Notes under the pieces: model-generated
Database searches by the model: none
Told to the model about the DNA's origin: nothing
The model's input: only the letters and a program-made list of their open reading frames with translations
Made by a program: the position numbers and the translations under genes
Assembly (NCBI RefSeq): GCF_006716315.1
Contig: NZ_VFOV01000001.1
Span: 3,612,501 to 3,676,500 of the forward strand
Direction of reading: 5' to 3'
Length of the DNA: 64,000 nucleotides
From: Nocardioides albertanoniae
Lineage (GTDB): Bacteria; Actinomycetota; Actinomycetes; Propionibacteriales; Nocardioidaceae
Shown here: positions 42,401-50,832 of the stretch, in pieces
Position numbering within the stretch: the first letter of the stretch is position 1
How the letters are laid out: the number at the start of each line of letters is the position of its first letter

Positions 42401-42973
42401 TCAGCGCTGCATCAACGCATCCATCGCCACGGCGACGGCGGCAGCCACGCGGAAGTCGACGCGGGGATCGTGGACGGTGACCGTGTATTTGTCACGGAGC
42501 GCGAAGCGACGCTCGATGGAGATCAGCGGCTGGCCCTCGGAGGAGACGTAGTCGAAGTGGATCGGCAGGAAGTCGAGGTCGGTGAAGCGGCGCAGCAGCG
42601 CGACGGCCTGGTTGCGCTCCTGCCCGGTGCCGGCGTAGCCGGGGCCTTCGACGTGGAAGGTCGAGCGCAGCAGGCTCTTGCCGAAGTCCTTGCGGAAGAA
42701 GCCCAGCTGCGCACCGCTCGGGTCGGTGACGTCGTAGCCGGCGTTGAGGTCCATCACCGCGCGCGCGTTGAACGCGAAGACGGGCTGCGACTTCGACTCG
42801 TCGGCGTAGAACGTCACCTGCTCCTTGAACGCCAGCCGCTTCTGCTGCGCGAAAGCGAGCACCTGCCCCTCCGACCCGTCGGCTTCGGCGGCCTGCGCGA
42901 CGTACTTGTTGGCGAAGGGCGTGACCTTCTGGCGAAGGAAGAAAACAGGCACGTGATAGGGCTGCTGCGTCAT
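42401..42973 (-). CDS. LURP-one/Tubby-C-like (phospholipid scramblase-related fold) protein
   Basis: A 190-residue protein from ATG 42973, with TAGGTT 7 bases upstream. The alternating beta pattern (FFLRQKVTPFANKYVA, YDVTDPSGAQLGFFRKDF, LISIERRFALRDKYTVTV) and the phrase DPSGAQLG are typical of the LURP-one-related/scramblase-like 12-strand barrel. Such proteins may bind membranes or phospholipids. The role here is unknown. The end DFRVAAAVAVAMDALMQR is the hydrophobic helix that runs through the barrel. Confidence 0.72.
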   Translation of the reverse strand: MTQQPYHVPVFFLRQKVTPFANKYVAQAAEADGSEGQVLAFAQQKRLAFKEQVTFYADESKSQPVFAFNARAVMDLNAGYDVTDPSGAQLGFFRKDFGKSLLRSTFHVEGPGYAGTGQERNQAVALLRRFTDLDFLPIHFDYVSSEGQPLISIERRFALRDKYTVTVHDPRVDFRVAAAVAVAMDALMQR

Positions 42974-42980
42974 GAGGCGC

Positions 42981-42986
42981 AACCTA
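42981..42986 (-). promoter_or_regulatory. -10 hexamer TAGGTT before the LURP-one-like gene
   Basis: TAGGTT on the minus strand ends 7 bases before ATG 42973. The hexamer overlaps nothing coding except the gap after the methyltransferase stop at 42993. It is a leaderless candidate. Confidence 0.45.
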
Positions 42987-42992
42987 CCGGCC

Positions 42993-43637
42993 TCACCGTC
43001 GACGTGCGACGAGATAAGCCTGCGGGGTGCGTTCCCACCCTTCCGCAGACCTCACCACGGTCGCGGTGACCTCGAAACCGGCCTCCTCCAGGAGCGCGCC
43101 GGTCGCCTCGACCGGCAGCCGGTAGCCGTCGAAGGTCACGTCGTGGCCGTAGGCCCCGATGTGGCGTACGTGCTCGTCCCCGACCTGGAACGCGGTCACG
43201 AACCGGCCGCCGTGGCGGGTGACCCGCGCGAGCTCGGCGACGACGTCGGGCCGGCGCGACGGCGGGGTGTGGATGAGCGAGTACCAGGCGAGCACGCCGG
43301 CGAGCTCGCCGTCGCGGAGCGGAAGACGTGCCATGTCACCGACCTCGAACCTGAGCTCCGGATGGCGCGCCATCGCCTGCGCGATCATCCCGGTCGAGAG
43401 GTCCACCCCGAAGACGTCGAGGCCCCGCGCCGCCAGATAGGCGGTGACCCTGCCCGGACCGCAGCCGATGTCGCCCACGAGCCCACCACCGTCGTTGCGT
43501 ACGTACGCGGCGAACGTGTCGAGCACCCCGGCGTCGAACGAGGTGTCGGTCAGCGCCGGGTCGACGATCTCGGCGTACGTCACCGAGACCGTGTCGTAGG
43601 CCGACCGGGTCTCGGTGACGTCGTAGGGCTCGGTCAT
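42993..43637 (-). CDS. Class I SAM-dependent methyltransferase
   Basis: A 214-residue protein with a Rossmann methyltransferase core: motif I VGDIGCGPGRVTAYLA (about 54-69), the acidic strand-2 end VFGVDLS and motif IV-like GVLAWYSLIHTPP. The order resembles small-molecule methyltransferases of the UbiE/Methyltransf_25 group. The substrate is unknown. Its ATG overlaps the stop of the upstream esterase gene by 4 bases, so the two form a unit. Confidence 0.85.
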   Translation of the reverse strand: MTEPYDVTETRSAYDTVSVTYAEIVDPALTDTSFDAGVLDTFAAYVRNDGGGLVGDIGCGPGRVTAYLAARGLDVFGVDLSTGMIAQAMARHPELRFEVGDMARLPLRDGELAGVLAWYSLIHTPPSRRPDVVAELARVTRHGGRFVTAFQVGDEHVRHIGAYGHDVTFDGYRLPVEATGALLEEAGFEVTATVVRSAEGWERTPQAYLVARRR

Positions 43638-44572
43638 GGGTGTCCCGCGGGGCGGTGCTGGTTCGGGCCGTGCTGGTTCGGGCCGTGCTGGTTCGGGCCG
43701 TGCTGGTTCACGAAGGCACCGGTCATCGCCATCACCGACTCGGCCGCGGGGAAGGTGGGGCCGTGTCGCCAGAAGCCATGGATCTGGCCGACCGCACGGA
43801 AGGCGACGACCTCGACCCCGAGGTCGGCCAGGCGGAGTGCGAAGTCCTCGTTCTCAGCGGTGAGGATGTCACCCTCGGCGCTCACGACCAGCGTCGGCGG
43901 CAGGTCTCGAAGCTGCTCGTCGGAGGCCAGATAGGGTCCGAGGTCCGGGTCGCGGAGATCGGCAGCGGTCGCTGCGTACTGCTTCCAGTACCAGACCGCC
44001 TCCTCGCGCCAGCCGTCTTCCATCGCATAGCCCGCGGTGCTCATCGACGGGTCGAGGAACGGGTAGACGAGCACCATCGCGGCGAAGACGCCGGGGTTGC
44101 GCAGCGCCGCGACGAGCGCGAGGTTGCCGCCGGCGCTGTCGCCGTGGACGTACGCCGGCAGCGTGCCCAGAAGCTGGTCACCGCGCATCCACCCGATCAC
44201 CGTGTCGACGTCGTCGGGCGCGGCCGGATAACAGTGCTCCGGCGGCCGTCGGTAGTCGACGGAGAGCACTCGCAGCCCGGTGCGGTTGGCGAGCCGACGG
44301 CAGGCGGCGTCGTGGACGTCGACGTCGTTGAAGACGAAGCCGCCGCCGTGCAGGTGGACGATCACGCCCTCGCGTACGTCCTCGGGGGTGTAGAGCCGGC
44401 ACAGCACACCGTCGGCGTCGATGCCGGTGACCTCCGCGACCTCCTCCTTCGCCTCCGCCGCAGCCGTCTTCCGGGCCAGGTCACGCTTGGCCGCGATGTC
44501 GGCCTCCCACACCGGCGGCTCTGCCCGATCGGCCTCGATCGCTCGACGGGCGGCAGGAAAGAGTCGGACCAT
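43634..44572 (-). CDS. Alpha/beta-hydrolase, hormone-sensitive-lipase-type esterase
   Basis: A 312-residue esterase from ATG 44572 (GTG 44590 adds 6). The oxyanion motif HGGG (VIVHLHGGGFVF), the nucleophile elbow GDSAGGN and the downstream Asp (VSAEGDILTAEN) and His (GQIHGFWRH) complete the HSL triad. Substrates are probably short acyl esters. The C-terminus ends in a tandem peptide repeat NQHGP encoded by 15-base DNA repeats, which other members lack. It is divergent from the cardiolipin synthase gene. Confidence 0.85.
   Translation of the reverse strand: MVRLFPAARRAIEADRAEPPVWEADIAAKRDLARKTAAAEAKEEVAEVTGIDADGVLCRLYTPEDVREGVIVHLHGGGFVFNDVDVHDAACRRLANRTGLRVLSVDYRRPPEHCYPAAPDDVDTVIGWMRGDQLLGTLPAYVHGDSAGGNLALVAALRNPGVFAAMVLVYPFLDPSMSTAGYAMEDGWREEAVWYWKQYAATAADLRDPDLGPYLASDEQLRDLPPTLVVSAEGDILTAENEDFALRLADLGVEVVAFRAVGQIHGFWRHGPTFPAAESVMAMTGAFVNQHGPNQHGPNQHGPNQHRPAGHP
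43655..43709 (-). repeat. 15-bp minisatellite at the end of the esterase gene
   Basis: The plus-strand unit GTGCTGGTTCGGGCC occurs three times exactly (43655-43699) plus 10 bases of a fourth. It adds NQHGP repeats to the protein. Copy number may vary among strains. Confidence 0.9.
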
Positions 44573-44605
44573 GACAGAAGATTCCCACACCGTCGATCGT
44601 GGTGC

Positions 44606-46066
44606 ATGCTGAGTCGCATGACCGTGGCGGGCGTGATGGGCACCTCGATCTACGTCATCGACCTGTTGGTCAAGGTCATCGCGCTGGGTGTGGTGCCGAA
44701 GGATCGGCGGCCTGGCACCGCGATGGCATGGCTGCTCGCCATCTTCCTCATCCCCGGGGTCGGCATCGTCGGCTATCTGCTGCTCGGTCAGTCACGACTC
44801 GACCGGCGGCGCCATGCGCGACAGCGGGCGCTCAACGAGGAGGTGACCCGCTACGTCAGCACGCTGCCCAAGACGCCTCACCCGGAGTCGATCTCCCCGG
44901 TCGACGCGACCACGATCGAGCTCAACCAACGGCTCGGGTCGCTGCCGGCGGTCGCGGGCAACCGGATCGATCTCATCTCCGACTACGGAGCCTCGATCCA
45001 GGCGATGACCGAGGCCGTCGACGGCGCCGAGCACCACGTCGACGTGCAGTTCTACATCACCGCCGACGACCACGTCACCGGCCCGTTCTTCGACGCCCTC
45101 GACCGGGCGGCGGCGCGCGGGGTGCGGGTGCGCCTGCTCCTCGACCATCTGGGCTCACGCGGCATCCCCGGCTGGCGTCGGCTGGTGAAGCGGCTCGACG
45201 CCTCCGACATCGCCTGGCGCCGGCTGCTGCCGATCGACCTCCTGCGTGGCCAGATCCGCCGCCCCGACCTGCGCAACCACCGCAAGCTGCTCGTGGTCGA
45301 CGGCCGGGTCGGGTTCGCCGGCTCGCAGAACCTCATCGAGCCCGGCTACAACAAGCCCAAGAACCACAAGGCGGGGCGGGAGTGGATCGAGCTCATCGCC
45401 CGCATCGAGGGCCCGCTGGTCTCAGCGCTCAACGTCGTCTTCGCCAGCGACTGGAACACCGAGACCGGCGAGCTGCTGACCTCCGAGCTCGCCGTCACCG
45501 CACCGCCGGCCGGCGACGTCACCGGCCAGATCGTGCCCAGCGGCCCCGGCGTCGACGCCGAGAACAACCTGCGCGCGTTCACCTCGCTCATCTACGCGGC
45601 CAAGGAGCGCATCTCGATCACGAGCCCCTACTTCGTGCCCGACGAGTCGCTGCTCTACGCCGTGACCACCGCCGCCCGGCGCGGCGTCGCGGTGGAGCTC
45701 TTCGTCAGCGAGGGCAAGGACCAGTTCATGGTCTACCACGCCCAGCGCTCCTACTACGAGGCGTTGCTCCGGGCCGGCGTGCGCATCTATCTCTACCCCA
45801 AGCCGACGGTGCTGCACGCCAAGCACTTCAGCATCGACGACGAGGTCGCCGTGCTCGGCTCGAGCAACATGGACATGCGCTCCTTCGCCCTCAACTACGA
45901 GATCTCGCTGATGCTCTTCGACGGCGACCCCGTGGCTCAGATGCGCAACGTCGAGGACCAGTACCGCGCCATCTGTCGTGAGCTGTCGCTCGAGGAGTGG
46001 CTCGCGCGACCGAAGCTGGCTGCGTACGTCGACAACGTGCTGCGCCTGACCGCGGCACTCCAGTGA
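44606..46066 (+). CDS. cls: Cardiolipin synthase (phospholipase D family)
   Basis: A 486-residue membrane enzyme that makes cardiolipin from phosphatidylglycerol. Two N-terminal membrane segments (VMGTSIYVIDLLVKVIALGVV and AMAWLLAIFLIPGVGIVGYLLL) precede two PLD domains. Each has an HKD motif: NHRKLLVVDGRVGFAGSQN (about 225-243) and LHAKHFSIDDEVAVLGSSN (about 406-424). ATG 44606 is used; 44618 is an alternative. The longer open frame to the left is antisense to the esterase gene. Confidence 0.93.
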   Translation: MLSRMTVAGVMGTSIYVIDLLVKVIALGVVPKDRRPGTAMAWLLAIFLIPGVGIVGYLLLGQSRLDRRRHARQRALNEEVTRYVSTLPKTPHPESISPVDATTIELNQRLGSLPAVAGNRIDLISDYGASIQAMTEAVDGAEHHVDVQFYITADDHVTGPFFDALDRAAARGVRVRLLLDHLGSRGIPGWRRLVKRLDASDIAWRRLLPIDLLRGQIRRPDLRNHRKLLVVDGRVGFAGSQNLIEPGYNKPKNHKAGREWIELIARIEGPLVSALNVVFASDWNTETGELLTSELAVTAPPAGDVTGQIVPSGPGVDAENNLRAFTSLIYAAKERISITSPYFVPDESLLYAVTTAARRGVAVELFVSEGKDQFMVYHAQRSYYEALLRAGVRIYLYPKPTVLHAKHFSIDDEVAVLGSSNMDMRSFALNYEISLMLFDGDPVAQMRNVEDQYRAICRELSLEEWLARPKLAAYVDNVLRLTAALQ

Positions 46067-46085
46067 GCGGCTGATCACCTGCGGC

Positions 46086-46514
46086 TCAGCCGTGCGTGTA
46101 GAAGTCCGCCAACCGCTGGACCGCTTCCGCCTTGGTCATCGAGCGCACCTCGGCCTCGGGGATGTGCGCCTCCTGGATGAGCACGCGGAGCACTCCCATC
46201 GGGATCGCCTCGCGCGGCTCGGGCATCTGCCCCCTCGACGGAAGCGTCTTGTCCTCGACGCACGCCCAGAACTCTTCCGCGGTGACCTCGAGCTGGTCTT
46301 TGAGGATGTGGCCCCAGATGCTCGTCCCGTAGTCGCTGCGGTCGACCGGGTGGCTGATACGCGTGTAGAGGACGCGCGCGTCAGGCAGCGCCAACTCGTA
46401 GTTGACGTGATGGGTGCCGCGCTTCCCCGTGGCCCGACGGCGCTCGATCCATCCTTCGGTGAGGCAGAAGGTCTGATGGTCGGCCCTCGTCGTCGGACGC
46501 CTGCGCTCGACCAT
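46086..46514 (-). CDS. HicA-like toxin of a toxin-antitoxin pair (probable mRNA interferase)
   Basis: A 142-residue protein. Residues about 29-88 resemble the HicA double-stranded RNA-binding-like fold: G-T-H at 33-35 (RGTHHVNYEL), a strand with ISHP, then GTSIWGHILKDQLEVTAEEFWACV, like the HicA SILKQ...EEF end. His35 would be the catalytic residue. A 28-residue N-terminal and a 45-residue C-terminal helical extension are unusual. Related proteins are annotated as cytotoxic translational repressors. The start is 1 base after the antitoxin stop. Toxicity is inferred. Confidence 0.6.
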   Translation of the reverse strand: MVERRRPTTRADHQTFCLTEGWIERRRATGKRGTHHVNYELALPDARVLYTRISHPVDRSDYGTSIWGHILKDQLEVTAEEFWACVEDKTLPSRGQMPEPREAIPMGVLRVLIQEAHIPEAEVRSMTKAEAVQRLADFYTHG

Positions 46515-46515
46515 G

Positions 46516-46926
46516 TCAGGCCAGCAACCAGTCGCGCAGCTGCTCATCGGAGGCCAACCCCACGATCTGCACCAGACCCCAGTTGTCGGCGTGGTTGGGG
46601 GCGGCGTGCAACCTGTCGGCCCAGTCTTCGGCGTAGTCACGAAGCGCCTCGACCAGCTCCTCGACCGCCTCGTCGAGGGTGGCGCCGTCAGCAGCCACCG
46701 GCAGGCCCGGGATGAAGACCGACCACCCGTCGTTCTCAGCAACTGCGACTGCGCCCGAGGGACGTACGCTCATCAGGAAGTGGACCAACCGATCGGCGTC
46801 CACCGCTGCCACTCGCCGCGCCCCGCGCGCGACAGTCGCCGGGCGGCCGCCGTCCGCGGCGTCGAGCATCTCCTTGAAGTGCTCGCGAGCCTCGCGAGCG
46901 CTGTGGTAAGCCACAGACGCAACCAT
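46516..46926 (-). CDS. Antitoxin with Phd/YefM-like N-terminus and HicB-like C-terminus
   Basis: A 136-residue protein. Residues 3-50 (YHSAREAREHFKEMLDAA, later RRVAAVDADRLVHFL) match the Phd/YefM DNA-binding fold. Residues about 58-100 (VAENDGWSVFIPGL, then a helix DEAVEELVEALRDYAEDW) look like the HicB partial RNase H fold. The fusion would repress its own promoter through the first part and bind the HicA-like toxin with the second. The tail (LVQIVGLASDEQLRDWLLA) is helical. ATG 46926 has GGGAG upstream and tandem TGTACA sites overlap the promoter. Confidence 0.65.
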   Translation of the reverse strand: MVASVAYHSAREAREHFKEMLDAADGGRPATVARGARRVAAVDADRLVHFLMSVRPSGAVAVAENDGWSVFIPGLPVAADGATLDEAVEELVEALRDYAEDWADRLHAAPNHADNWGLVQIVGLASDEQLRDWLLA

Positions 46927-46949
46927 GACTGCTCCCTTCTCGCGACAGC

Positions 46950-46966
46950 GTGTACACAGTGTACAC
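46950..46966. promoter_or_regulatory. Tandem GTGTACAC operator of the toxin-antitoxin pair
   Basis: Two 8-bp palindromes GTGTACAC (46950-46957 and 46959-46966) are 9 bp centre to centre, 24 bases upstream of the antitoxin ATG. TGTACA is the known half-operator of YefM-type antitoxins. TACACT within it could be the -10 hexamer, so binding would block the polymerase. Confidence 0.65.
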
Positions 46967-47018
46967 AGTGCTCCATCGGATGCGCACGGTTCAGCACCGA
47001 TCAGTCACCGGCCGGACG

Positions 47019-47816
47019 TCAGCTCGCCGAACGGTCGTCGGACCCCGTCAGCCGACCGACAGCCCCGGCGAGACCGGACTCGACGAAGCCGGGATCGCCC
47101 CGATCCACACCGTGAAGCACCTCGTGCCAGGGGCCCAGACGGTGCCAGATCAGGGCCCGGCGTCCGTCGTCATCGCTGGGCCGATAGGCCTCACGTACGC
47201 CTCGCCGGAATGTCTCCGGAGTGCCGTTGAGTACCCAGGCGAGGTCGATCGCCGGGTCCCGCAGGCAGGAGTCGGTCCAGTCGATCACGCCCGAGATGCG
47301 GCCTGCGTCTACCAGCAGGTGAGCCGGGCCGAGATCGCCGTGCGCGAGAGAGGACGGCGTCGCACACCTGGCCTCCGCGATCAGACCGACACCTTGCTCG
47401 CGCACGGCCGCCGGCAGCAGCGGGACGACCTCCGACTCCATCCGCGTCAAGGTAGCGCTGAGACCGCTGTCGACCCGCGGCTCGAGACCCAGCGCGCCGA
47501 GATCCACATCGTGGAGCGACCGCAGGAAGTCACCGACGACCAAGCCGTCGCTCCTGGTCAAGGCCGATGGCGTCGCGGCGGAGCCCCGAACGGTCCGGTG
47601 CCGAACCCGCCACGGGCCATCGGCATCCGCCGGGACCTCGTACGGGACCGGCACGGCCAGCGGGAGCAACGGCGCGATCAGCGGCAGCAGCCGACACTCC
47701 CATTCCAAGCCGTCACGCACCTCCGGTCGCCGTGGTGCCCTGTCGATGAAAGCCTCGTCGACGATCTCGGCATGACTGTCCCAGCCAGGGACTTCCACCG
47801 GCTCTCGGACGCTCAC
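47019..47816 (-). CDS. Aminoglycoside phosphotransferase (APH) family protein
   Basis: A 265-residue kinase-like protein from GTG 47816 with GAGG 9 bases upstream. The Brenner motif is in LAHGDLGPAHLLVD and the metal-binding motif is VIDWTDSCLRDPAIDLAW. The family includes drug-modifying enzymes and metabolic kinases of small hydroxylated molecules; a resistance role is not shown. It starts 10 bases after the rdgB stop and may be co-transcribed with rph and rdgB. Confidence 0.85.
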   Translation of the reverse strand: MSVREPVEVPGWDSHAEIVDEAFIDRAPRRPEVRDGLEWECRLLPLIAPLLPLAVPVPYEVPADADGPWRVRHRTVRGSAATPSALTRSDGLVVGDFLRSLHDVDLGALGLEPRVDSGLSATLTRMESEVVPLLPAAVREQGVGLIAEARCATPSSLAHGDLGPAHLLVDAGRISGVIDWTDSCLRDPAIDLAWVLNGTPETFRRGVREAYRPSDDDGRRALIWHRLGPWHEVLHGVDRGDPGFVESGLAGAVGRLTGSDDRSAS

Positions 47817-47826
47817 GGCAGGTGCC

Positions 47827-48432
47827 TCAGGCGAGCAGCTCGGCCATCTGCGGGGCGATCTCGCGCAGGGCTCGACCGCGGTGGGAGATGGCGTCCTTCT
47901 CCTCGATCGACAGCTCGGCAGACGTACGTCCGTCCTCGGTGTCGTCGGCGACGAAGAGCACGTCGTAGCCGAAGCCGCCCTCGCCGCGCACCTCACGGAG
48001 GACCCGCCCGTCCATGCGGCCCTCGACGACCAGCTCGCCGCCGGACCAGACGAAGGCGATCGCGCAGGCGAAGTGGGCGCCGCGGCGCTCGTCGGGCACG
48101 TCGGAGAGCTGCGCCAGCAGGAGCTCGTTGTTACGGGCATCCGACTTGGGCGGACCGCCCCAGCGCGCCGAGAGCACCCCCGGCATCCCGTTGAGCGCGT
48201 CGACGCAGAGACCCGAGTCGTCGGCGACCGTCGGCAGCCCGGTGGCGGCGAACCCGGCCCGCGCCTTGATCAGCGCGTTGCCCTCGAAGTCGGGCGCGTC
48301 CTCGACGGGCTCGTCGTAGTGCGCGACGTCGTCGAGGCCGACGACCGAGACCCCCGGCACCAGCGGCGAGAGGATGCGGAGCATCTCCCCCAGCTTCTTG
48401 GCGTTGCGGGAGGCGACGTGGACCTTCGTCAT
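47827..48432 (-). CDS. rdgB: XTP/dITP pyrophosphatase (RdgB/HAM1)
   Basis: A 201-residue house-cleaning enzyme that hydrolyses non-canonical purine triphosphates to monophosphates. The N-terminal [10 protein letters not shown] binds the substrate; [24 protein letters not shown] and [10 protein letters not shown] are family signatures, and SHRGRALRE closes the domain. Its ATG overlaps the rph stop by 4 bases. The rph-rdgB pairing is conserved in actinobacteria. Confidence 0.96.
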   Translation of the reverse strand: MTKVHVASRNAKKLGEMLRILSPLVPGVSVVGLDDVAHYDEPVEDAPDFEGNALIKARAGFAATGLPTVADDSGLCVDALNGMPGVLSARWGGPPKSDARNNELLLAQLSDVPDERRGAHFACAIAFVWSGGELVVEGRMDGRVLREVRGEGGFGYDVLFVADDTEDGRTSAELSIEEKDAISHRGRALREIAPQMAELLA

Positions 48433-49136
48433 CCGGCGAGCGCAGCCTGCTGGAGCTTGGTGAGGTCGGCGCAGCCCTTCTCACCCAGCGCCAGCAGCCC
48501 GTCGAGCTCGGATCGGTCGAAGGCGGCGCCCTCCGCGGTGCCCTGCACCTCGACGAACTTGCCCTCGCCGGTCATCACGATGTTCATGTCGGTCTCGGCG
48601 CGCACGTCCTCCTCGTAGGGGAGGTCGAGGCGCGGCGCGCCGTCGATGATGCCGACCGAGATCGCGGCGACGGAGCCGGTGAGCGCCTTGGAGACGCCCA
48701 GGGAGGCGGCCGCGTCGGCGAGCGCGACGTAGGCGCCGGTGATCGCCGCGGTGCGGGTGCCACCGTCGGCCTGCAGCACGTCGCAGTCGATGTTGATCGT
48801 GTTCTCGCCCAGCGCCTTGTAGTCGATGACGGCGCGCAGCGAGCGCCCGACCAGGCGGGAGATCTCGTGCGTACGCCCACCGATCTTGCCCTTGACCGAC
48901 TCGCGGGAGGAGCGCTCGTGGGTGGCGGCCGGAAGCATCGCGTACTCGGCCGTCACCCAGCCCAGCCCGGAGCCCTTGCGCCAGCGCGGCACGCCCTCGG
49001 AGGCCGAGGCGGCGCACAGCACGCGGGTCTTGCCGAACTCGATGAGCACGGACCCGGCCGCGTGGTCCAGCCAGTTGCGGGTGATCTTGATGGGGCGCAG
49101 CTCGTCGTCGGCGCGCCCGTCAGCTCGTGTGGTCAC
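48429..49136 (-). CDS. rph: Ribonuclease PH
   Basis: A 235-residue 3'-5' phosphorolytic RNase that trims tRNA precursors. Landmarks are [22 protein letters not shown], the basic [30 protein letters not shown] and [24 protein letters not shown] with the phosphate-binding GGTRTAA. GTG 49136 has TAGGGT 6 bases upstream, inside the end of the SGNH gene, which suggests an own leaderless promoter. Confidence 0.96.
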   Translation of the reverse strand: MTTRADGRADDELRPIKITRNWLDHAAGSVLIEFGKTRVLCAASASEGVPRWRKGSGLGWVTAEYAMLPAATHERSSRESVKGKIGGRTHEISRLVGRSLRAVIDYKALGENTINIDCDVLQADGGTRTAAITGAYVALADAAASLGVSKALTGSVAAISVGIIDGAPRLDLPYEEDVRAETDMNIVMTGEGKFVEVQGTAEGAAFDRSELDGLLALGEKGCADLTKLQQAALAG

Positions 49137-49142
49137 GAGACC

Positions 49143-49148
49143 ACCCTA
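49143..49148 (-). promoter_or_regulatory. -10 hexamer TAGGGT before rph
   Basis: TAGGGT on the minus strand ends 6 bases before GTG 49136 and overlaps the stop region of the upstream SGNH gene. Confidence 0.45.
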
Positions 49149-49922
49149 TGCAACCGTCTCCGGCTCCGGTCGAGCCGGTCGCGCCCACGCCCGGCGCACG
49201 ACCCACGGCCCCAGATCCCGCGCCCGCCGTCCCATCCACGGCACGCCCTCCCCTGCCATCCAGGCCAGGTCCTGCCGCCAGCTGGCCGGCAGCCCGCCGC
49301 AAGGTTCCAGCGAGGGCGGCTCGAAGGAGAAGCCGTACGCCACCAGCTGCTCCCCGAACGCACCGGCCATCCGCCGATGACCGAGCTCCGAGGGGTGCAG
49401 CCGGTCCGCGGCCCAGAAGCGCCGTTCGTGCAGGTCGGGAACGGCCCCCAGGTCGAGCCGCAGGCCACCGTAGGTGGCATGGACCTCGTCCCAGATGGTG
49501 TTGAGATCGGCGGTACGCCGCTGGATCGACCGCTCCATCCAGCCCGGCATCGGCCACATCACCGAGTGGTCGTGGAAACGCGCGGTCATCAGCAGCGCAC
49601 CCTGGCCGGCGAGCGCGTCCGCGCAGGTCATCAGGTCGTCCCGCAGCCTGGCGGTGTCCCAGGCCGAGCGCATCACGTCGTTGACCCCGACGATCAGCGA
49701 GGCCACATCGGGGCGATGCGCCACCGCGTCGGCGAGCTGTTGCTCGACCACCACGGTCGAGGTCGCACCGATGATCGCGGTGTTGCAGAAGGAGACGTCG
49801 TACGTTTGTCCCAGAGCCTCGGCGAGCAGCCGGGCCCATCCACGCCAACCCTCAGGAGTCGGGTCGCCGAGGCCAACGGTGGCGCTGTCGCCCAGCGCCG
49901 CGTAACGCAGGTAGGTGCCCAC
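49146..49922 (-). CDS. SGNH/GDSL-family hydrolase
   Basis: About 258 residues from GTG 49922. Block I is YAALGDSATVGLG (nucleophile Ser), block III is VGVNDV and block V is DRLHPSELGH with the Asp and His. Such enzymes are esterases or lipases; no signal peptide is seen, so it is probably cytoplasmic. The open frame continues 12 codons upstream to 49958, but those codons cross the stem of a strong terminator, so the downstream GTG is favoured. It lies between rph and an ABC exporter. Confidence 0.85.
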   Translation of the reverse strand: MGTYLRYAALGDSATVGLGDPTPEGWRGWARLLAEALGQTYDVSFCNTAIIGATSTVVVEQQLADAVAHRPDVASLIVGVNDVMRSAWDTARLRDDLMTCADALAGQGALLMTARFHDHSVMWPMPGWMERSIQRRTADLNTIWDEVHATYGGLRLDLGAVPDLHERRFWAADRLHPSELGHRRMAGAFGEQLVAYGFSFEPPSLEPCGGLPASWRQDLAWMAGEGVPWMGRRARDLGPWVVRRAWARPARPEPETVA

Positions 49923-49936
49923 GTCTGACAACGGTG

Positions 49937-49968
49937 ACGGGGGTGGGTGCCGAAGCACCCACCCCCGT
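49937..49968 (-). terminator. Terminator after the ABC permease gene
   Basis: ACGGGGGTGGGTGC (49937-49950) pairs with GCACCCACCCCCGT (49955-49968), a perfect 14-bp stem with loop CGAA, 27 bases after the permease stop. Confidence 0.85.
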
Positions 49969-49995
49969 GTGTCGTGTCGCGAACAGTCCGATGAA

Positions 49996-50832
49996 CTACT
50001 TCAGCTCGGACTTGAGCACGCGCATCGTGCCGAGCACGAGCGGCAGCCCGACCCACAGCGCGATCGACGTGATCAACCGGGCGACCCCGAGCGCACCGTC
50101 CTCGACGGTGACTCCGGCCGCCTCCATCTGACCCGGCGCGATGAACGGCATCATCGCGACCTGCATGGAGATCCACGGGAAGATGTTCTGCGCCCAGTCG
50201 AAGACGAAGTAGAGGGCGCTGAAGACCGAGGCCTCCAGGATCAGCGTGTAGCCGTAGTAGATGACCAGCGCTGCCGGGGTGTTGAGCAGCAGCATCGCGA
50301 ACCCGAAGCCCATGAGCAGGTAGAGGACCTGCGTCGCCAGGGTCCAGGCGAGCTCGGTGCCGGTCACGTTCCAGTTGGCATCAGTGCCGGCGATGCCGGC
50401 GCTGGCCAGGGTGCCGAGCGCGCCGATCCCGACCGCGATCGCCATGGTCACGACGCCGAGGACGAAGACGGCCGCGAGCTTCGCGAACACGACCTTGAGC
50501 CGGCTGGGCTCGAGGGTGAAGGTGACCATGTGGGTGCGCTGGCCCCACTCCTGGGTCACGATCATGATCGCCAGCACCGGCACCAGCAGCGAGACCGGGA
50601 ACGACAGGGCGCTCATCCAGGTCGATGCGGGCAGCGCGGGCATGTCTGCCAGCGCGGTGATCAGCAGGATGACGCCGGCGACCAGGGCGATCAGGCCGCC
50701 GGTGATCATCAGCATCACCCGGCCGGCCCGGGTGTCGGTCATCTTGCGCCACTCGACCAGCACCAGGCGGCTGAAGGGCACCTTCGTCACTGCGGGAAGC
50801 GGAGCGGAGGGCGCTACGGATACGGCGCTCAT
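49996..50832 (-). CDS. ABC-2 type transporter permease
   Basis: A 278-residue membrane protein with about six segments (VMLMITGGLIALVAGVILLIT, LLVPVLAIMIVTQEW, VFAKLAAVFVLGVVTMAIAVG and others). The WGQRTHMVTFTLEPSRLKVVFAK region is typical of permeases that pair with short ATPases for drug, peptide or lipid export. The ATG overlaps the ATPase stop by 4 bases. A perfect terminator follows. Confidence 0.85.
   Translation of the reverse strand: MSAVSVAPSAPLPAVTKVPFSRLVLVEWRKMTDTRAGRVMLMITGGLIALVAGVILLITALADMPALPASTWMSALSFPVSLLVPVLAIMIVTQEWGQRTHMVTFTLEPSRLKVVFAKLAAVFVLGVVTMAIAVGIGALGTLASAGIAGTDANWNVTGTELAWTLATQVLYLLMGFGFAMLLLNTPAALVIYYGYTLILEASVFSALYFVFDWAQNIFPWISMQVAMMPFIAPGQMEAAGVTVEDGALGVARLITSIALWVGLPLVLGTMRVLKSELK

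Noticed and set aside
43640..46066. An 808-codon frame that would fuse an N-terminal region to cardiolipin synthase
   Set aside because: The first 320 codons are antisense to the esterase gene; the family start fits ATG 44606.
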